Origin: Phoenix dactylifera
Taxonomy: Eukaryota > Streptophyta > Magnoliopsida > Arecales > Arecaceae
Length of the DNA stretch: 64,000 nt
Assembly: GCF_009389715.1 (NCBI RefSeq)
Contig: NC_052409.1
Span: forward strand, 4,143,775 to 4,207,774
Reading direction: 5' to 3'
Shown: positions 23,521-37,236 of the stretch, piece by piece
Layout: every line of letters starts with the position of its first letter
Position numbering within the stretch: the first letter of the stretch is position 1
The notes under the pieces: model-generated
Told to the model about the DNA's origin: nothing
Seen by the model: only the letters and a program-made list of their open reading frames with translations
Database searches by the model: none
Program-made: the position numbers and the translations under genes

Positions 23521-26089
23521 TCAAGGTCCCTGGGTTAGCCTCTGCATTTCGCCTTGGCCATCCAGCGTTTCCATGAGAAGTGGAGGTGCATATTGTGCGG
23601 CCCCTTGATGCTCTTCTGCATCTTGGCAAAAGGAGAGGATGATAGTGTCGATCGACATCTCCACAACTGCAAAGAAGAGGGTTGCAACTACGTAACCAAG
23701 GCCCCAGCACACCTACAAGAGCAGCATAGACATTTTGTTTAGGCCTTCTGTATAGTAAAACACATTAAAAGAGAGAGCATATTTATTGCAAACTGTCATA
23801 AAAGCCGGCAGAATGTAATCCATGTGGATGTTTTGGCCACCAGAGTAATTGCAGAAGGTGCAAGAGTCATTTGAACGTCCCCTCCTCAATAACAGAACTC
23901 ATGACAATGGGTATAAGTATTGTTAATTGGCCTGTCTTTGCTGCATGAATTCAACTCGCCTAAGTCGCAATCCAAGCCACTGATAATTACCTAGGAGATA
24001 ACTTGTTCCTAGTGGAAATTGTTCAGTATCTCCACGTCAGATTCTAAAAGAACCGAACATCATGTCATTAGAAGTCTTGTCCACTTTAATTTCTTCCATT
24101 TCAACTTCTCTATTTTAATACGTTTTGAAGGATTTGATCTAGAATCCGCCATGAGAAAAGGTGTTCATTACAAAAAGTCTCCTTGATTTTATCAATCTCT
24201 GAAAAGTCATAAATGCCTCATCCATTTTTTGGCTACAAACTAGCGTTCATCCTTGCCAAACTTATTTTAATGACGAGCAAACAATGCCCAAAAAATAGCT
24301 TTTTAGCTCCACCAGCTTGCTTGATTGACTTCCCTCTTCATTGTTTTTATCTTGCATTCCTACTTTTTTGTCTGTTATGTATTATGAGGTACAAGTAAGT
24401 TAACATGCTTTCCAAGAGGACATCCAAGTTAAGATGTAAAAGAATCTGTCACATATGTTAGTGCTTCAATTGTAGAACTTGCTTCCCAAAATTTTTATCC
24501 AATTCCATGTCCAGTCATCCATTCCTTAAATAATAAATCTTACCTTCACATAGAGACCCCCAGCAAACCTCTGTTAGTTTTTACACAAGTGAAGTATTTT
24601 AATCTAGCCTAGTTTTAGAGCATCAACTTATTGCACTCAGAAGATTCTAAAGTCAATCTCTACTGTCTGCAGATATAAATTTCAAAAGAAACAGCGACAC
24701 CTTTTAGATTCAGATCAAAAGATGGAGAAGGAAAGACGAATTGCTATAAATGGAATTTGAGAGCATTACCAGAACAGGGAACAAAGGAGATGAAATCTTG
24801 TTGTGGGCAGATTTGTATTTGTGAGTGTCCAACATGAGGAATGCAAATAGTGCACAGAAGAGGCTGACACACAACTTCCCAAGAAAAAGAATAACATCTC
24901 CAATGACATTTACTTTTCCTATGCGCAATATATTATTCATAATTAGACCTGTAGCAATTGCAGACGCTTTGCAGAACCCTTTGCCGGTTATAGCAATCTG
25001 TGTGAAACAAGCAAAATTGTCAGTCACAGTGCATGCAAAGAGTCACTAATGCATAAACTCACATTTATTCTTCTTGATATGAATATATTATTATTGTCAT
25101 CACATAAATTTCAGTATCTACGCAAATTAACTTCTGATAATCCACCAATCAAATCTTCCTTAATCTTTCATCTTTTTTTGATGGGTAAGGTTTACAATTT
25201 TTAAAAAGCAAAAGGACATTTACAATTATCGGAAATGACATGGTTGAGTGTTGCTAAAGAATATCTTCTTGCCTCATTCCAGCCTTTCAAACTTATCCAC
25301 TAAACGTTCTGCAACTCTAGAGGCACAGGTAAAGCTTATGGCCACAACTTGATGAATTGAATGAGAAAAACCATTGAAAAATTTTAATTATGTTTTAACT
25401 GAAAAATTCTCTTAAATAGAACTCTTAGCAAAATCAAGCAGTGTGATTTTTTTCTTCAGCAGAGTCTCAGTAAGCTGAGAGAAACATATTTTTTGGAACT
25501 CAGTAAAATAGCAAACCTGGTATAGATTGTCTTCATTATACTCAATATTCCATATCAAAAAAAATTGTTAACATGTTACTGGATCAACAATCATAATTAA
25601 CTAAGAAGCTTCAAACATCAAAAGGTTTACCATCCAGGATTATACTGTTTTCTAGTTACTCTATCATTACAAACAGGTCTGCCAGCTTAATTCAACATAT
25701 AACACACCCTTCACTAATACTTGAACTCATTCAATATGGTAGGTCTTTAAGAGTTTCTTAGATTGGCCGAAGGCTCGCCATTGTTGCATTATATATGTAA
25801 TGTGTTATTCAGGCATGGAGATATTATTGCCTCCAAGTTGCATTATCCAATTAAACTTATGTGTTCTTTTTTTCTTCTCTACATTACATAACTAAAGACT
25901 GACCATTGCTTTTGGGACAAGAGGTTGTGCAATCCTAAAATACAGTGTTAACAATGGACCTGAAAAGTCAGTTGATACTTACAGAACATGCATAGGAAAA
26001 TCAAATGCAACAATACTTATCCAAAGCTCTAATCATTCACATGTTTTGCACCCAGCAAAACCTCAGCATATATTAACGAGATGAGGGGG

Positions 26090-26138
<49 letters not shown>

Positions 26139-29100
26139 TCAGGTTTTCTTTTGAAAAGAAGATGACAGATCTTCGGGAAAGAAGATGAGCAAATTTGTAT
26201 CTATGCATCAGATGTAAATTGCAAGTTTAATCAGACACTTACCATGATATATGCATTCCGATTAGCAGACTTGATGGTCCAATCAATGCACCCTAGGCAG
26301 CACTGAGAAGAAGAGGACATCATTTTTCCCATTAGGCTCACAGGAGAACTGTCAGCAAGTTTTAACCTGCGGCGGAGTGACTCTAGTATAAACCGAATCC
26401 ATTCAACAATGGATACAATCAGTGAACCAAGAGCCACAGATCCAAGACTATAACGCAAGAGCCGCTTCAGAGAAGAAAATACAGGGAGAAATGGAATCTC
26501 CTGCTGCATTCAACATAATACCAGCCATTCAGTCAAAAAGGAAAACAAGAGAATTTCCTCTTAAAAAGTCTAAAGGAAAAGTTAAGATTCTAAGATTTAC
26601 AGAATGCACCAGACATTTCTTTTCCATGTTGTCTTCCTTACCATATATCCAATGTTTGGAAATAAAATGAATCATAATATTTTGAAGATACATCGGATGT
26701 CCATGTCCTTCACGAATAGGAAGCAGAAAAACCCTCTAGAAATAATTTTGGCCATCCAGATTGTAAAGGTGGTAATTTATGACCCGGCCCATCAACTCCG
26801 CCCGTGAATGACCGCTTTAAGCAGGTTTGGGTTTGACATAAACGGATTGGATCGTAAATAGGTTAACCTGTCTAAACCTATTTATTAAATGAGATGGGTT
26901 CGGGTTTACACCTTTGACCCGTTTAACCTGTTTTGACCCGTTTAATAATTGAGTTGGGTCATAACTTGACCCGTTTAACCTATTTGAAAAACTTGTTTGA
27001 CCTATTTGAAACTTGCTTAACCAATTTCCGACCTATTTAACTCGACCCATTTAACCTGTTTAAATCTATTTAATGGGACATCTAACCTGTTTAATTCGTT
27101 TAACCTATTTAATAAATGGGTTATGTGGGTCGGCTCGGGTTACCTGTTTAATAAACAGGTCGGATGCATATTTGAAATTTTGATATGTTTAATAAACATG
27201 TTGGGTTTGGGTTGATGAAGTTTTGACTCGACCCACATCCAACTCGACTTGTATCTGATCCGACCCGACCCGACCCGATTGCCACCCCTACCAAATAGGC
27301 ATGGTTTTGATATTAGGCTAGTTATCATCATCATGTCCGCTTGTTTAATGAACAATGATAGAATTAAGCATCAACATATGGTCTAGACTTAGGGATATAA
27401 ATTGTGTAGCAATCCTTATAAGTAGATATTATTAATGAAGGTAAGACTTCCCCACCTACAATTGAGTTACATCCTGTAAATTAAGAAAACCTACAATATC
27501 AAGAAAATCAAAGGCGTCCTGAAACTCTTTGCCCATGTAACAAAGTCAAAATAATTAACCAACCATTAAGAAGCTCATATGTGAACTGATTTCAATCTCA
27601 GATATCAGGAAAGTACTCACATAATCAAGTTTCAAAAGCCAAAGCCATGTTTACTAAATTCTCAAATACTGATTGAAGAAATCAAAGTGACTTGTTTAAT
27701 ACTTTCAGTTTGGAGAAACCTCCAGTGTGCATACAAAGTTCAGTAGCAGTTTTGGCAAAAACACATCCAATCGAGTTTTTTAAGTCTGTAAAATTTTCCA
27801 ACTTCACATGATGCACCAGTGAGTCTATATATATCTATGTGAGACTTTAGATTCGTACAGCTTTCAGGTACATAATTTGCTTACTGAAATTTCACTATGA
27901 GCCCAGTAGTAAGATGCAACTGATCCAGCAATAACAGTTGAAGAGCATGCAATGATGAACTGCGTTGCCCAGTAACATCCAACTAGGTGAAAAAGGATGG
28001 AGATACCAATATGAGGGGTGTAATGGATGCTGTAGCCACAACAACTGTCACAATTCACTCTGTTGGACTTCAGGTCATATGAACAGCAATTGGCATTACA
28101 ATCATTTCTGAGTATCTGACCAGAACTGAAAAGATGGAGTGCAGCAGAAAGCCAGAACATATAGAAGATTGCAAGGATAAAATATGGCAAAATTGGGAAA
28201 ATTATCAGAGCCTGAACTTCGCCTATAACCTTTGCAGCAACCTGCATACAGATTATGTTAGCCATTAAGTCACAAAACCGGACTAAACTTCTTTGACAGA
28301 CATGGAGAAGCTACTGACAAATAATGCAGTTCTTTGACAGAAATTATCAAGTCAACTAGGTATCCATGTTTCACAATTTCTTGATTTACAAATTTGGAAA
28401 AAAAATAACTGAATTCCCACAGAGAGCATTCATGTTTTCAGCTACATATATTTGTGCCAATTTTAGTAAACATAATAAGGCTGTATATGTGCTCCTGTGG
28501 TAAGTGGTATCACATTTACCACCTGGTTTACATGCATGCTTACCTTCAGAACAGATGTTGCTATGAGAATACGGCGGATGATGGCTATTGAAGAGAGGAA
28601 TGTGACAATCATTACAATCGTCATAAGAACAGCTACAGCACGAATGTGATTTATTTCCTGGAGTAAATTCAGGTAGTAAGCCAAATGAAAGCAAGATTTT
28701 GCTTAGGAATTGTGCTTAACAATAAAAACTTACCCTCCCACTTATGTTGACATATGGATCACTTACACCAATGACAACTGATATGGGATCATGTCCAATC
28801 CATCCAGCTATTAATTCATATAATATGAAAACATGAAATGGTTAATAAGAAGCAACTATTAATTCATATAACATGCATCTCTTAAAATAAATACTCAATC
28901 AGGAAACTATCATTCAAAATGAAATTATGCCAAAATATCTTACTATGGGTGATGAGTAAAAGCAGTTAAATTTTCACTATGGCCTAGTGTATTGCTGCTT
29001 CATTGATCATTTGCTCATAAGGTATCTTAGCTTGATAACAATTACTGGTCTAGGAAGCAGAAAATGCATGTGGTCGAGACCAAACTGAACTATCTATGGG

Positions 29101-32100
29101 CTAAGCAAACAGAATAGTTAGGCCAATTAATAAGTCGTATTGTCAAACTATTTGCAACATGATAAATCTAGATTCAACTTTAGATAGTCTTGCACTCGGT
29201 GATGTTTCATGATGCTTGATACTTGGAAAGGCAAAATTTACATATTCATTCTACTTTACATTGTGTCCCTCAAAGTTGATGATGAAGATCTCTTATCTCA
29301 ACATTTGTGCTTGGAGCATGATCAGCATACTTGGCCTCAAAGTCTAAATTTAAGAGGAGGGATGACAACCAACTTATTTAACAAACACCATTACTTTGCA
29401 CCACATCAAGGAAGGATGAAAAGATTGATTCGTTGATTGTATAAAAAGCATTTGCTGGAGACAATGACTGTGGGAGAGATGTTATTCAGCTTGGTGTGTG
29501 ATTTACAACATCGAGTCCGACAAAATGATACGATTAGGTAGGATGATCAAATGACATTTCCAAGGCTCTTCCCTGCCAATTTCCTCAGCTTCTAAGAAAC
29601 CTAGTGTAAGTCGAACCCCCCAATGTACATGCCTGGGGCCTAGAGAAACTTTATAAAACAGTTTATTTAGTGACTCAAGTTTTCAAACAGCTTTATTTTT
29701 GTTCTAGGAGTTATTCTACTGACAAGGTATTCTGTAGTTAATAATGAACATATTATTTGATGATTATGTGTGCCTTGCATGTATACTACATGATCTATAG
29801 AAAAAAAAAAAATTCTATGACTTCTCATAGAATGCGAAAACTGTCTAACATCATCAAATAGATGAACAGATGTATTTTTGATTTTTCAAGATAAATTATA
29901 GGACCTGATTGTCACTTATTGGAACATTACTGGCATTTGCACCAAAGATATTAGATACATATCAGATGTAAAGTAGCCATTCACTCTGTAAAAAAAATAA
30001 TTATAAAAGAAAAAAGAATTTGGAACAAGCATATCTGACCTTTTGTGTAGTAAAACATTGTAACAGATACTATAAGGGCATTGAAGAGAATCACTGTTAT
30101 CCATGTCATTCCAGCAACAAAGTGGCGAATCATTAATAGCCAGATCACGGATAAAAATAGTGGCAAGATTCCTCCACAAACAATCAACACAGGCCATGCC
30201 TTTCCAATATCTGCCACGTATCTCTGCAGATCATGCAAAAGTGCATGAGTGAAGTGTTTTTTTTTTTTTTTAATGATAACGTTCAAAGTGAATGAAGATA
30301 AGCATGCAATTTATATGTTCAGAAAAGTCATGTCAGGTTCACCTTACAAAGGCTTGTGAGACACCATGAAATGTCTATCATGCAGTTTGCAAGAATCAGC
30401 TTTGACTTAGATTCTAGAATGAGCTTTTGACAGCATTCCATGAGTATTCTTTTTAAAGAAAAAATGGCTACAAAGTTATTTCTGTTTATCTCAAATGACT
30501 TGCCGGATTTCAATTGAAACTGACTTAGCAAGGACATTTAACCAAGTTATTTATTGAAACTGACAGATGAGAGAGCAAAAGCACAAAAATAGGTACTGCT
30601 TGAACACAATATATATTTTGGTTATAATTCCCTAAACAGGTAGCAAACCTTTAAGACAGCAGATGGAGAATTGATTGCTCTGTGAATAGTCTTATCTATT
30701 AGCATGTTCTCCTCAATGGTAGCACCACCCATCTGCAGCCAATGCTTCAAAGAAATGTTGGATGCACGTGCTATGAATTGGCAGCTCCAGTAAACTGAAA
30801 AGATACAAAGAACAGAACATTAATCAAGTATTCCGCAGAAAACTGAGATGAAGATCAGAATTTGAAATGGATGCGTGAGAGGTAGGACTTCATGCATCTT
30901 CAGTTGGTGCATACAAATGGAAAGAAAAATATATGACCTTCATTTCACTCATTTTACATTATGTTAGAAAAATGAGGATAACTGATATTTCCCATTGAAT
31001 GCCAGATGGAAGAAAACCATGCAGATATTTCAAAATCATTTTTCTACAATGCATAATATTGCATATAGTCTTGGATGAACCGTGCTGTTCTTAACTCGAC
31101 AAATACCACTACAAAAAGGTAGATCTTTTTTCTAGGATTCTTTTCCATGAAGCACATGTTTGCATTTTAAAAAAAAAATCACAGAACCAAAAGGAACTAG
31201 CCAGTTCTATGGGAAGCAATTCTGAGAGGAAACAAGTTGATCAATGCATTTCTTTAGTCATGTCCCTTCTAAATCTTAGATTTTCAGAATGCAGAACCAT
31301 TTTTTAGTTCTGCTTCAGGTTATATAATACTTGGTCACTTACCATTTACACTCGGAAATATTATAGGGTAACATGGACCTTGGAGTTGGAGAGAACTATT
31401 CCTCATCTCCGGCGTGAGAAACTCAAAATAATCATAGTTCCTGTCAATCCAGTCATCCACTGAGAGGTGAATGTCACCCTCTGGATAATCACAAATGTAG
31501 TTGAGGCCATCTTCGGAAGGAATGGGACATTCCATCAAGCAGATACTCTTAGCATCAGCCAGACTGAACTGGCTACTCTTCAAACCACTTTGGTAGACCT
31601 GGTTGGGATTCAGCCAATACCTAACCTCCAGTTCACGTAAATCTGGGTCAGCATGTTTGTTGCCACAAACATTTCCTTTGTAGTCCAGTCCATATGTGAG
31701 CCTGCACAAGATGTTTGCCTTTGATTAATCAACCAATCAACAACAAAAAGCGACTGTCAGAAAGACTTACAGTCTAAAAACAAAGAACAAGCTTAAGAAA
31801 AATCATGTACACATTTTAAACAACAAATTTATTTTATTCTTTCCTTTTTTGATTAGTGATAAAGAAATAGTCACAGAAATGAGAAAAAAGAGAAAATTCT
31901 CTTCCCATGATTTGACCAATTGAAAGGTGCAAAAGAACTAAAGGAAAATCTTAAGGGCATAAACTATGAAAAATAAATCTTGTTGATCAATACCGGATTT
32001 TCTCGACTGCTGCAGCAAAATTTGAAAAAAAAAAAAAAAAGAAGTTCTGTAGTGCTCAATGGTCAAAATAAGCCAAAACCTTGAGAAGAGGAAACGAAGC

Positions 32101-32998
32101 AGCAATTATCCTAATCAACACTAATAAAATGCGTCTGCACCATAATCCAAGCATCTACCATGAAAATGGGGTCACAAATGTAGGACAAATATAAACCAAG
32201 AAGGCTATGGCACCAAATAAACACAGTCTTTATAAAAATTGTGTGATTGCTCCATATGTATGTAGCCTCGTGCCATAGTTCGAAATCCAAACAGTGGGAA
32301 TAGATTAAAGGGTTTCACCAAGTCATTATTCCAGAAGCTCACATCGTTTTGGCACTCAGATTTACTCGTTACATAACCAAACAAAAGTCATTACCTCAGG
32401 ACCAGAACAGGCAAAAATCCACTTGAATCCCTAATAAATCAAGTAAGACCGGTACTAAATACTCACATGTTTCAATCTTTCTAACATAATCGTGCAGACA
32501 AGCCATCTAAGAACAACCCCAGTAAGAAAACACCCTCCCATAAGCTCGTTACAAACACTAAACGCGACAAACAGAACCCTTTTCCTCCCATCTTAGGCTA
32601 TATTCTCCTCGAGTTAGAAAAATTCTTCCAAAGAATGCAGTACCTTGGTCGTATATAAGTTGACACTCTCAAAAAGGAAACATCCGAGCATCCAAAAGCA
32701 GCAATTTGACCATACAAGGAAGACCCATTCGAGGGCTTTGGGTTTGGATTGAAAAGATGAAAGGGGGAAGGGATAAGCACGACTAATATTAGTACCGAAG
32801 TGGGTTTCCTTGGTTGAATCCGAAGCTGGAGTTGACGATCATGGCCACCCAGAAGGCGATGAAGATGGCGAGGAACACCAAATCCCTGCACTTCCTGTTC
32901 TTCCTTATGATCCCGCCTCCCATCTCGCCGTCGCTTCCGCCGCCGCCGCCTCCCGCCGTCGGGCACTTCCCTATGATCGCCCCCAGCGGCCCCCCCAT
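23521..32998 (-). CDS. CTL1: Choline transporter-like protein (CTL/SLC44 family)
   Basis: Multi-pass membrane protein of the SLC44 family. The Arabidopsis member CHER1/CTL1 handles choline in the trans-Golgi and plasma membrane and is needed for sieve plates and plasmodesmata. Ten exons, read on the minus strand, join in frame to 705 aa: 32998-32796, 31701-31343, 30794-30649, 30223-30040, 28807-28734, 28657-28544, 28241-27885, 26503-26243, 24997-24770, 23712-23521. Residues 1-36 are cytosolic and Gly-rich; the first membrane helix is about 40-60 (LVFLAIFIAFWVAMIV). A long Cys-containing loop follows (about 65-235). The rest is a run of membrane helices from about 245 on, with a second Cys-rich loop near residues 410-435 (NCCSYD, CDSCCGY). 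GSVALGSLIVS near residue 500 and the LMLDTHKYKSAHNK/ISSPLFPVL region are typical of the family. The length equals the usual about 700 aa. The start ATG is the first in the GC-rich first exon. All introns are GT-AG. Confidence 0.94.
26094..26133. repeat. (GA)n microsatellite
   Basis: About 20 GA units in the choline transporter intron between exons 8 and 9. Confidence 0.95.
26764..27290. mobile_element. hAT-type MITE (copy 1)
   Basis: A 527-bp element in the choline transporter intron between exons 7 and 8. Ends: TAAAGGTGGTAATTTATGAC on the left and GATTGCCACCCCTA on the right, which are imperfect inverted repeats. It is flanked by CCAGATTG (26756-26763) and CCAAATAG (27291-27298), which agree at 6 of 8 positions, fitting an aged 8-bp target duplication. 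The body is a dense array of imperfect GACCCGTTTAACCTG-type units. It has no transposase. Confidence 0.75.
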
Positions 32999-32999
32999 T

Positions 33000-35900
33000 T
33001 CCCCGCTTTCTCTTCCTCTAAAGCACGAGAAAGAGAGAGTGTGTAAACTGAAAGCGAGAGTGAGAGTGGGGAGCTGGGATTGGTGGGGAGAAGGGAGAGC
33101 AGCTTCGTCTGGTGTTCGTGAAGAATAGTTTTATTTTGGAAAAGACGAAGGCCTTTGCTTCTAAATGTCCCTTTTTTTTATGGATGTGCTCCTAAATGTC
33201 CCTTTTTATTATTTCTTGTCTTGTTACGTAGAAGTGGTTAGTTATATTGTGCGAAAGGTATAATATAAGGAAAAAGTATGGGCTCTTGCGAAAAGTTGAG
33301 ACAGGGGCTTTGGAAAGCAAGGTATTTTTTTTTTTTTGCTCCAAAAAAAAAGCAAGGTATTCACTAAGTAATTCTAAATCTTCTATTAGATCGCTTTTAA
33401 GAATCCGTGTCGTCTTGCTTTACTCGGGACAGAATTTGGTCCTGCTCTTTGACTCGGGATCATGATCGAGGTGAGAAAACTCGGTCGTGTGACTCACAAC
33501 ATAAGTCAGAGAATGAACATTCGACTAACTACTACAATTGTTATTTGTCATCCTATAATTGTTATTTGGGACAAAAACTAAAGCTTTACTAGGTAAATAA
33601 TGACTAACTTTTCTACTATAAATGGTGAATAACAAGTTTTGAGGGAACCCATTTCGAATGATATTGACATAATTGAATCCCTAGGTGATATTGAGGTGTC
33701 CATGTTCGCATATTCATGCAATGCATATGATTTCGAGACTCATTAAATTATCTTAAGTCGATATAATTAAATAGTTGAGATCATATCGATCCTTAATCGA
33801 TGTTCGATGAATTTTCATATGCTGATGGCCAAGATTTGGGTTTATTCCAAGTTCGATGCTCTCTAGGCATTTGATCATCCATTATAATCCACCAGTCATG
33901 TGGTACTGAAGATGCCCTAGGCCAGTGCATGTTGCACATTCTATGCACTCATGATTTCTCCGATCCTAGCCTCGCTAGCTCCTTGGTTTTTTAAGTCAGA
34001 AAAAAGTATAAAAATCAAAAGAAACAGAAAAACATATGACTTTCATGTGCTATGGATCACTGGTTGGTGTGATTGTTTTGTTTGGGGGCAAATTGGTTAG
34101 TTATTAGCCAACTTTCCAACCTTTCGAAGATTGCGTAGCTGAAAAGATAGCAGACAATGATGAATTTCTATTTATACTTTGATAGATTAGGAGATCTTAA
34201 TGTTTATTATGTGAGTGGATGAGGTCTTACCTTAAAGTAATAGCTAATATGATCTTATGGAAGCAACAATGATTATATGAATCCTACAGGTGGAATCAAC
34301 TCGCTAAAGTTGGTTTTAAGGTCTCCAAAGGTTGTTAATAGTGGATGGCCAACTGCTTGATATAAGCTTAGCATGGCTTTTTTTTATCAGTGATTCAGTG
34401 AGAAATAAAATGATCCCACAGTGCTGTTAACGCCAAATCCATGCGGCTTTCAAACTTACGTCCGTTGGGCTTACCCGTGACACCAGCGTTGGAATGTCTG
34501 AAGTCTGAACACAAAGGAACCATCCCAATCTTCTAAGACTTGCATATTTATCCTGCCTTGTTGTTGTTGTTGTTGTTTTGTTATTATTGTTTATTAATTT
34601 TTTCTTACCTTCCAAAATAATAATAATAATAAAGTGCTTAAACCACTGCCATGAATGTTTAACCTAAGTCATAACCATCAGTGCACTTATTAGGAGCAGG
34701 AAGTATGAATATGCAAACATATAAATAAATAAAATTTAATAAGAGAGATATTTTGTATTTTTTACAAAAAAAAAAAAACTTAAATCGACTTTATCTTGTC
34801 CAATATCAATTAATTCAGATGCAGAAACTAGGTGTGAGCACGAAGGCGACGATCAATGAGAGGATGTTCCATGTACCCATGTAGTACAGCATGCTACTAT
34901 CCATCCACAAGTTGTAGTTATTGATTCCTCTATTGACATGGATTGTTAAAAAGTCTCTTATAATCCAGGAAAAAATATAGCAGCTAACCTTGGAATTTCC
35001 AGAGATAATTGCTGATGATCTTAACCAAGGAACAGACACAGGATGCAATTCACCAGTTTAGCACTATGTTGTAGCCACACCACAACCTCATCCTTGATTG
35101 AATTGTGGTGGCTTAGGTTAGAAAGAACAAAAGTTCCCCTTAGAGAAGAATGTCTGGCCTGTCTTCCTGTTCTTAAATTTTTATCTTCCCATCTTGCTTA
35201 AAAGATGACATTCAGCATGCTGAAACCGTGGTAGGAACTGATTATGAGCTAGCTCAAAAAGTGAATTTAACTCCTCATGAGCGCATCAAGTGGATTGATA
35301 TTTTTCGGGTTCGGTAGAGCCTAATTAATTCAATAGGTCCACTGCTAGTTTTTCACCATTAACTACCGAGCAACAACTGGAAAATTTTCTTCTAATTTAT
35401 GAACACATAATAATTTGTATATTCTTCTGTCTGCTTAGCTTGCTTGATTCCACTTATCATTTGTACAGACTGGATCTGCTCTGAAAAAAAAAATCATGGC
35501 GATATACTGCTCAAACATGATTTTGAGGCCTTCACAATTCTATCCAGCAACCCCTGCTACTTGATCTGCAAGAACGCCTCCCAATTAGAAGCAGATAACC
35601 CATTTCATAGAGACAGCAAAATGTTATAACTCTACAAACTAAGTGTCATCACTTGATTTTATACTGATTATTATTCTGAAAGGATCGAAGCTAGTGTAAT
35701 CACATAACACAGATGCTCCTCTTTGCCCACCCGTGTTCTTTGCTGGCTCCTATACTGTCAACTCTACACTGCCAATTAGATCTCCAAGAATTCCTTGCTG
35801 ATAGTTTGTTTACTTGCCATGAGATCAAAAAAAGTTACAGATGATTCTGGGGAAAAAGAAATTAAAAAAAAGTTCAGACCAGATTAACTGATCTTTCAAT

Positions 35901-36130
35901 GGTCCTTTCAAAATGTTAACATGATAATTGATTGAGTCTCATCATTGGATTGGAACCTACAGTCATTTTCACATCTGATGCAGCCCTCGTCGCAACATTC
36001 AGCCAACAGTTGAAGGAACTCGCATAGCAAGTGAAACACAGAGAAAAGGAGGCCATCAGATTCCTCATCAAATCCTAAACCAATTTCCAACAGTAAATGC
36101 AATGTTGACAACAAAGTTCCCAGAGACTTA
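33000..36130. other. Choline transporter promoter side and intergenic DNA
   Basis: The first few hundred bases beyond 32998 should hold the 5' UTR and promoter of the minus-strand choline transporter gene; the GA/CT-rich stretch at 33020-33100 fits a leader. Further on there are only unrecognised open frames under 85 codons (34815-35048 minus, 35444-35629 plus), short (TTG)n and A-rich runs, and no RNA gene or element ends that I can define. Confidence 0.5.
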
Positions 36131-36131
36131 G

Positions 36132-36300
36132 GAGTGAGCAAAACCTTTAGTAACAAGGACTGGATTGTATATTTACATATTCTGGCTTAGAATACAAACT
36201 GCGGACTGCGAGTGAGCGAAACCTTTACATCGATATTTCACAACGATACAGGTAACAAGGATTGGGTTGTATATTTACATATTCTGGCAATACAAACTGT
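36132..36300. repeat. Direct duplication downstream of the RING gene
   Basis: GAGTGAGC(A/G)AAACCTTTA occurs at 36132 and 36210. GTAACAAGGA(C/T)TGG(A/G)TTG with TATATTTACATATTCTGGC occurs at 36150 and 36252. The second unit carries extra bases between the two blocks. This lies 160-330 bp after the RING gene stop (minus strand), so it may be in its 3' UTR. Confidence 0.8.
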
Positions 36301-36462
36301 GATTTGTCAAGGGGACATGAAGTTGACTCCGGCTCCAACGTCTCACTACCAATGTGCCTCCTCTTGCAACAACTAATTATTACCTTCTCCAGAAATGCTT
36401 TGGCCCAACTTTTAGATGCCAGTCTTTATCCCCATAGATGAAGTATGGGGGCTTGTAGTCCT

Positions 36463-37236
36463 TCATAACAAGAACAGGAATAGAGCTGCACAGCAGAACA
36501 GGAAGAGCCATAACTCGTGCAGCGAGCTCTCCACCTGCATCTGCTGCCTCCTCAGCCTAGGACTGTTCGTGCTTGCTGTTAAATCATACGGGCAGCTCCC
36601 GTGATACAGTCCAGCCTCATGATTCCTAAACATCCATGGAAAGACAGCAGCAGCTAACTCCAAGAGCACACCACCTGCAGTCGAATGGAAGACTGGTGCT
36701 GCCAGCAGCGATGAAGGTGCTGACATGAAACTGTTACCAAGACCACTATAGTAAGGATGGTATCGTTGGTGGCGATGGTGATGCGGAAGTTGTGGCTGGG
36801 GCATCAGTGGATGGATATCAAAATATTCCTCCTCATGATCACGAGGGGACTGGGGATCAATTACTGAAGCAGTCAGAGCATGACCCCGGTAAATGGAGCG
36901 CCGATGGGGGATGTTGAGGCTCTGCTGAGATCCTTCTTTGGTACTGAGACCCCGGCCATAGAGTGGGACAAGGGTATCCTCCGAAAGCGGGGCCTTGCAG
37001 ACAGGGCACTGCTGAAGGGAAGTAATCTGGACCAGCAGCCACTTGTAGATGCAGGGCCAGCAGTAGAGGTGGCCACAAAGGGTGACAACTGGTTCAGCTG
37101 CAGAGTCCAGACAAATGTTGCAATCGAAGCAGCCATTCGCAGAAGGTGAATGAGCATCCATGCTGCACTTCTTTGATGGCCCTTTCTCAACCTCAGATTC
37201 CTCAATATATCCCTGCACAGTCCCTTCTACCTCCAT
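36463..37236 (-). CDS. RMA1: RING membrane-anchor E3 ubiquitin ligase (RMA type)
   Basis: E3 ubiquitin ligase of the ER membrane. The RMA family ubiquitinates membrane clients such as aquaporins in plants, and human RNF5 is its relative. A single exon codes for 257 aa. The C3HC4 RING is at residues 39-80: Cys39, Cys42, Cys54, His56, Cys59, Cys62, Cys77 and Cys80, all present, with Trp60 and Trp66 around the E2-facing helix. The middle is rich in His, Pro and Ser. The last 16 residues (LWLFLFCCAALFLFLL) form a C-terminal membrane anchor, so the protein is tail-anchored with RING in the cytosol. The start is set by TACATGGAG; no other ATG lies in the spliced leader. The coding part has no intron but the leader does. 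The choice between RMA1 and its paralogues is open. Confidence 0.93.
   Translation of the reverse strand: MEVEGTVQGYIEESEVEKGPSKKCSMDAHSPSANGCFDCNICLDSAAEPVVTLCGHLYCWPCIYKWLLVQITSLQQCPVCKAPLSEDTLVPLYGRGLSTKEGSQQSLNIPHRRSIYRGHALTASVIDPQSPRDHEEEYFDIHPLMPQPQLPHHHRHQRYHPYYSGLGNSFMSAPSSLLAAPVFHSTAGGVLLELAAAVFPWMFRNHEAGLYHGSCPYDLTASTNSPRLRRQQMQVESSLHELWLFLFCCAALFLFLL

Noticed and set aside
32598-33128. Frames overlapping the first exon of the choline transporter on both strands
   Set aside because: GC-rich shadow frames; only the MGGPLGAIIG frame splices into family sequence.
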